Positions 6,380-8,254 of a DNA stretch of 8,254 nt are shown here, piece by piece. The notes below the pieces were generated by a model. That model did no database searches, was not told the origin of the DNA, and saw nothing but the letters and a program-made list of their open reading frames with translations. The position numbers were made by a program, and so were the translations under genes. How positions within the stretch are numbered: the first letter of the stretch is position 1; every line of letters begins with the position of its first letter. Source of the DNA: an uncultured Planctomycetaceae bacterium (GTDB lineage Bacteria; Planctomycetota; Planctomycetia; Pirellulales; UBA1268); assembly GCA_903885855.1 (NCBI GenBank), contig CAISKG010000539.1, positions 1 through 8,254 of the forward strand. The letters run 5' to 3'.

Positions 6380-8254
6380 TCAGGCATCCGGCCGGCCGCG
6401 TTGCCGCCGCGCCCAGTCGACGAAGAAGGCGAGGCATTCGGGATTCGCCAGCGCCCCCGCGTTGCCCACAGGCCGCTCGGCGAGGCAGTTGCGCGCGGCG
6501 ATCTCGGAGAGCTTGCCGCTCACGGTGCGCGGCAGGTCGGGCGCCGCGACCACGAAGTGCGGCACGTGGCGCGGCGAGCAGTGGCGCCGCAGCCGCTCCC
6601 GGATCGCCGCCTCGAGCGCGCCTGAGAGCACGGCCCCCTCGGCGAGCCGCAGGAAGAGCACGATCCGCTCGTCGCCGCCGCCGCGGAGCGCCGTCGCCAG
6701 CCCCTCGAGCACCTCCGGGAAGGCCTCGAGCTGCGCGTAGATCTCGCCGGTGCCGATGCGCACGCCCCCCGGGTTGAGCACGGCGTCGGAGCGGCCGAAG
6801 ATCACGAAGCCGCCGCGCGGCGTCTCCAGCGCCCAGTCGCCGTGGCACCACACGCCCGGGAAACGCTCGAAGTAGGCCGCCCGGTAGGCGGCGCCGCCGG
6901 GGTCGTTCCAGAACCCGATCGGCATGCTCGGGAAGGGGGTGGCGCAGACGAGCTCCCCCGGGGCGCCCACCAGCCGCTCCCCCGCCTCGCCGAACACGCG
7001 CACGTCCATCCCCAGCCCCGGGCCCTGGATCTCGCCGGCGTGCACCGGTCGCGTCGGATCGCCGAGGACGAAGCAGGAGACGATGTCGGTGCCCCCGGAG
7101 ATCGAGGCCAGATGGAGATCGGGCTTCACCGCGCCCAGGATCCAGCGGAACTGCTCCGGCAGCAGCGGCGAACCGGTCGACAGCACCGCGCGGAGGGCCG
7201 CCAGCGCGTGCGTCTTCCCGGGCCGCACCCCCGCCTGCTCGAGGGCGGCGTAGTAGCGGGCGCTCGCGCCGAAATGCGTCACGCCGGCGGCCTCGGCGAC
7301 CTCCCAGAGGATCCCGGGCCGCGGCTCGAGCGGCGAGCCGTCGTAGAGGACGATCGTCGCCCCGCAGGCCAGCGCCCCGCAGAGCCAGTTCCACATCATC
7401 CAGCCGGTGGTCGTGTAGTAGAGCAGCCGGTCGCCGGGGCCGATGTCGCAGTGGAGGCGCTGCTCCTTGAGGTGCTGCACGAGCGTGCCCCCCGCGCCGT
7501 GCACGAGGCACTTGGGGGCGCCTGTGGTGCCCGAGGAGTAGAGGATCGCCAGGGGGGTGGCGAAGGGGAAGCGGCGCGGCGCGACCGGCCCGGCGGAAGC
7601 CGCGGGGATGTCCTCCCAGGAGACGAGCCGCACCCCCGGCGGTGCCGCGGGCGCCGCGCCCAGGTGGATCCAGTCGGCGAGCGTCGGCAGGCGCCCGGCG
7701 AGGTCGGCCATGCGCCCGCGCAGGTCGTGCCACTTCCCCTTGTAGCGCACCCGGTCGGTGGTGATGAGCACGTGCGGGCCGATCTGGCCGAAGCGGTCGA
7801 GGAGCGCGGCGTCGCCGAAGTCGGGCGAGCAGCCCGACCAGATGCCCCCCACGAGCGCCGTGGCGAGCATCCCGATCACCGCCTCGGCCCGGTTGGGGAG
7901 GACCGCGGCGACGCGCGTCCCCTCCCCCACGCCGCGCTCGGCGAGGAAGGCCGCCAGCCGGCAGACCTCCCGCCACAGCTCGAGCCGCGACAGCCTCGCG
8001 ACGAAGCCGCTCTCGTCGTGGCACTCGAGCGCCGGCGACGCGGCGAAGCCGGGATCGGCCAACCGCGCCGGCCGGAGGAGGTTCTCGGCGTAGTTGAGCC
8101 GGCCGTCGGGAAAGAAGCGCCAGTCGCGGAACTCCCGCGCCGCGACGACGTCGGTCGCGCCGGGATCCCCCTCGACGCCGCAGAAGTCCCACACCGCGCG
8201 CCAGAAGGGCCCGGGGTGGGCGACGCTCCAGGCGTGCAGGGCCCGCGCGCCGCC
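6380..8254 (-). CDS. Acetoacetyl-CoA synthetase (5' end outside window)
   Basis: Adenylate-forming ligase that makes acetoacetyl-CoA from acetoacetate, ATP and CoA; cytoplasmic. The frame is open to the right edge and the first visible residues include LHAWSVAHPGPFWRAVWDFCG, the typical N-terminal part of this family, so about 25-40 residues are missing from a usual length near 650. Counting from the edge (624 visible residues): ATP-binding loop YSSGTTGAPK 239-248, SGGTD 386-390, HGDWA 471-475, hinge region FGRSDAVLNPGG 486-497, and the catalytic lysine K581 in RTVSGKLSE. The WDFCG segment and the overall motif set favour acetoacetyl-CoA over acetyl-CoA synthetase. A GTG codon at 8194 is an internal valine, not the start. 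It would consume acetoacetate released by the FAH-family enzyme encoded downstream. A separate transcript from hppD is likely, because an acyltransferase gene and two gaps intervene. Confidence 0.92.
   Translation of the reverse strand, partial: GGARALHAWSVAHPGPFWRAVWDFCGVEGDPGATDVVAAREFRDWRFFPDGRLNYAENLLRPARLADPGFAASPALECHDESGFVARLSRLELWREVCRLAAFLAERGVGEGTRVAAVLPNRAEAVIGMLATALVGGIWSGCSPDFGDAALLDRFGQIGPHVLITTDRVRYKGKWHDLRGRMADLAGRLPTLADWIHLGAAPAAPPGVRLVSWEDIPAASAGPVAPRRFPFATPLAILYSSGTTGAPKCLVHGAGGTLVQHLKEQRLHCDIGPGDRLLYYTTTGWMMWNWLCGALACGATIVLYDGSPLEPRPGILWEVAEAAGVTHFGASARYYAALEQAGVRPGKTHALAALRAVLSTGSPLLPEQFRWILGAVKPDLHLASISGGTDIVSCFVLGDPTRPVHAGEIQGPGLGMDVRVFGEAGERLVGAPGELVCATPFPSMPIGFWNDPGGAAYRAAYFERFPGVWCHGDWALETPRGGFVIFGRSDAVLNPGGVRIGTGEIYAQLEAFPEVLEGLATALRGGGDERIVLFLRLAEGAVLSGALEAAIRERLRRHCSPRHVPHFVVAAPDLPRTVSGKLSEIAARNCLAERPVGNAGALANPECLAFFVDWARRQRGRPDA

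Noticed and set aside
3246..8192. A minus-strand reading frame open for about 1648 codons
   Set aside because: It runs out of frame through the synthetase, acyltransferase and HPPD genes and ends in the true FAH-family gene. Most of it is Arg/Ala/Pro/Gly-rich translation without domains, typical of stop-poor high-GC DNA. Only the part from 3962 down is a gene.
6380..8194. Start of the acetoacetyl-CoA synthetase at the GTG at 8194
   Set aside because: Twenty more in-frame codons up to the window edge continue the conserved N-terminal sequence (WSVAHPGPFWRA), so this GTG is an internal valine and the gene is cut by the window.
1..8254. CRISPR arrays, tRNA genes, insertion sequences, riboswitches
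   Set aside because: No regularly spaced repeats, no cloverleaf-like segment, no transposase fragments, and intergenic gaps of at most 147 bp leave no room for them.

Overview
This is an 8.25 kb stretch of very GC-rich bacterial chromosome, roughly 70% GC by eye (not computed). Genes are tightly packed, with stop/start overlaps and third codon positions that are almost always G or C. I see no tRNA, rRNA, CRISPR array, insertion sequence or phage gene. The protein families fit a high-GC environmental bacterium. Planctomycetota, or another aerobic high-GC lineage, is plausible, but the window holds no marker gene that fixes the taxon.

Layout. Plus strand, left edge to 1412: a SufS-type (group II) cysteine desulfurase whose reading frame is still open at the window edge. 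It carries at least about 63 Ala/Pro/Gly-rich residues ahead of the enzyme core. The extension and the core sequence resemble the cysteine desulfurases packaged as cargo in family 2A encapsulin compartments. Minus strand, all the rest, listed in transcription order from right to left: acetoacetyl-CoA synthetase (right edge to 6380, N-terminus cut off by the window); a membrane acyltransferase of family 3 (6232 to 5192); 4-hydroxyphenylpyruvate dioxygenase (5071 to 3962); a short fumarylacetoacetate hydrolase-family protein (3962 to 3246); a homogentisate 1,2-dioxygenase-like cupin protein (3218 to 2046); and a flavin reductase-like split-barrel protein (2049 to 1438), which converges on the cysteine desulfurase.

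How the genes work together. The minus-strand genes form a tyrosine/phenylalanine breakdown module. HPPD makes homogentisate, the dioxygenase opens its ring, the FAH-family protein would hydrolyse fumarylacetoacetate to fumarate and acetoacetate, and the synthetase activates acetoacetate to acetoacetyl-CoA for central metabolism. No maleylacetoacetate isomerase and no tyrosine aminotransferase are present here. The last four genes are nearly contiguous (1-nt overlap, 27-nt gap, 4-nt overlap) and probably form one transcript. Its candidate promoter lies in the 120-bp gap before HPPD, where a perfect 18-bp palindrome fills the space between a weak -35 and a good -10 element. The acyltransferase looks functionally unrelated and separates the synthetase from its pathway partners.

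The most interesting points are the N-terminally extended cysteine desulfurase (possible encapsulin cargo), the missing isomerase step, the flavin reductase coupled to the dioxygenase, and the palindrome in the HPPD promoter. Both end genes are incomplete, so key context lies just outside the window.
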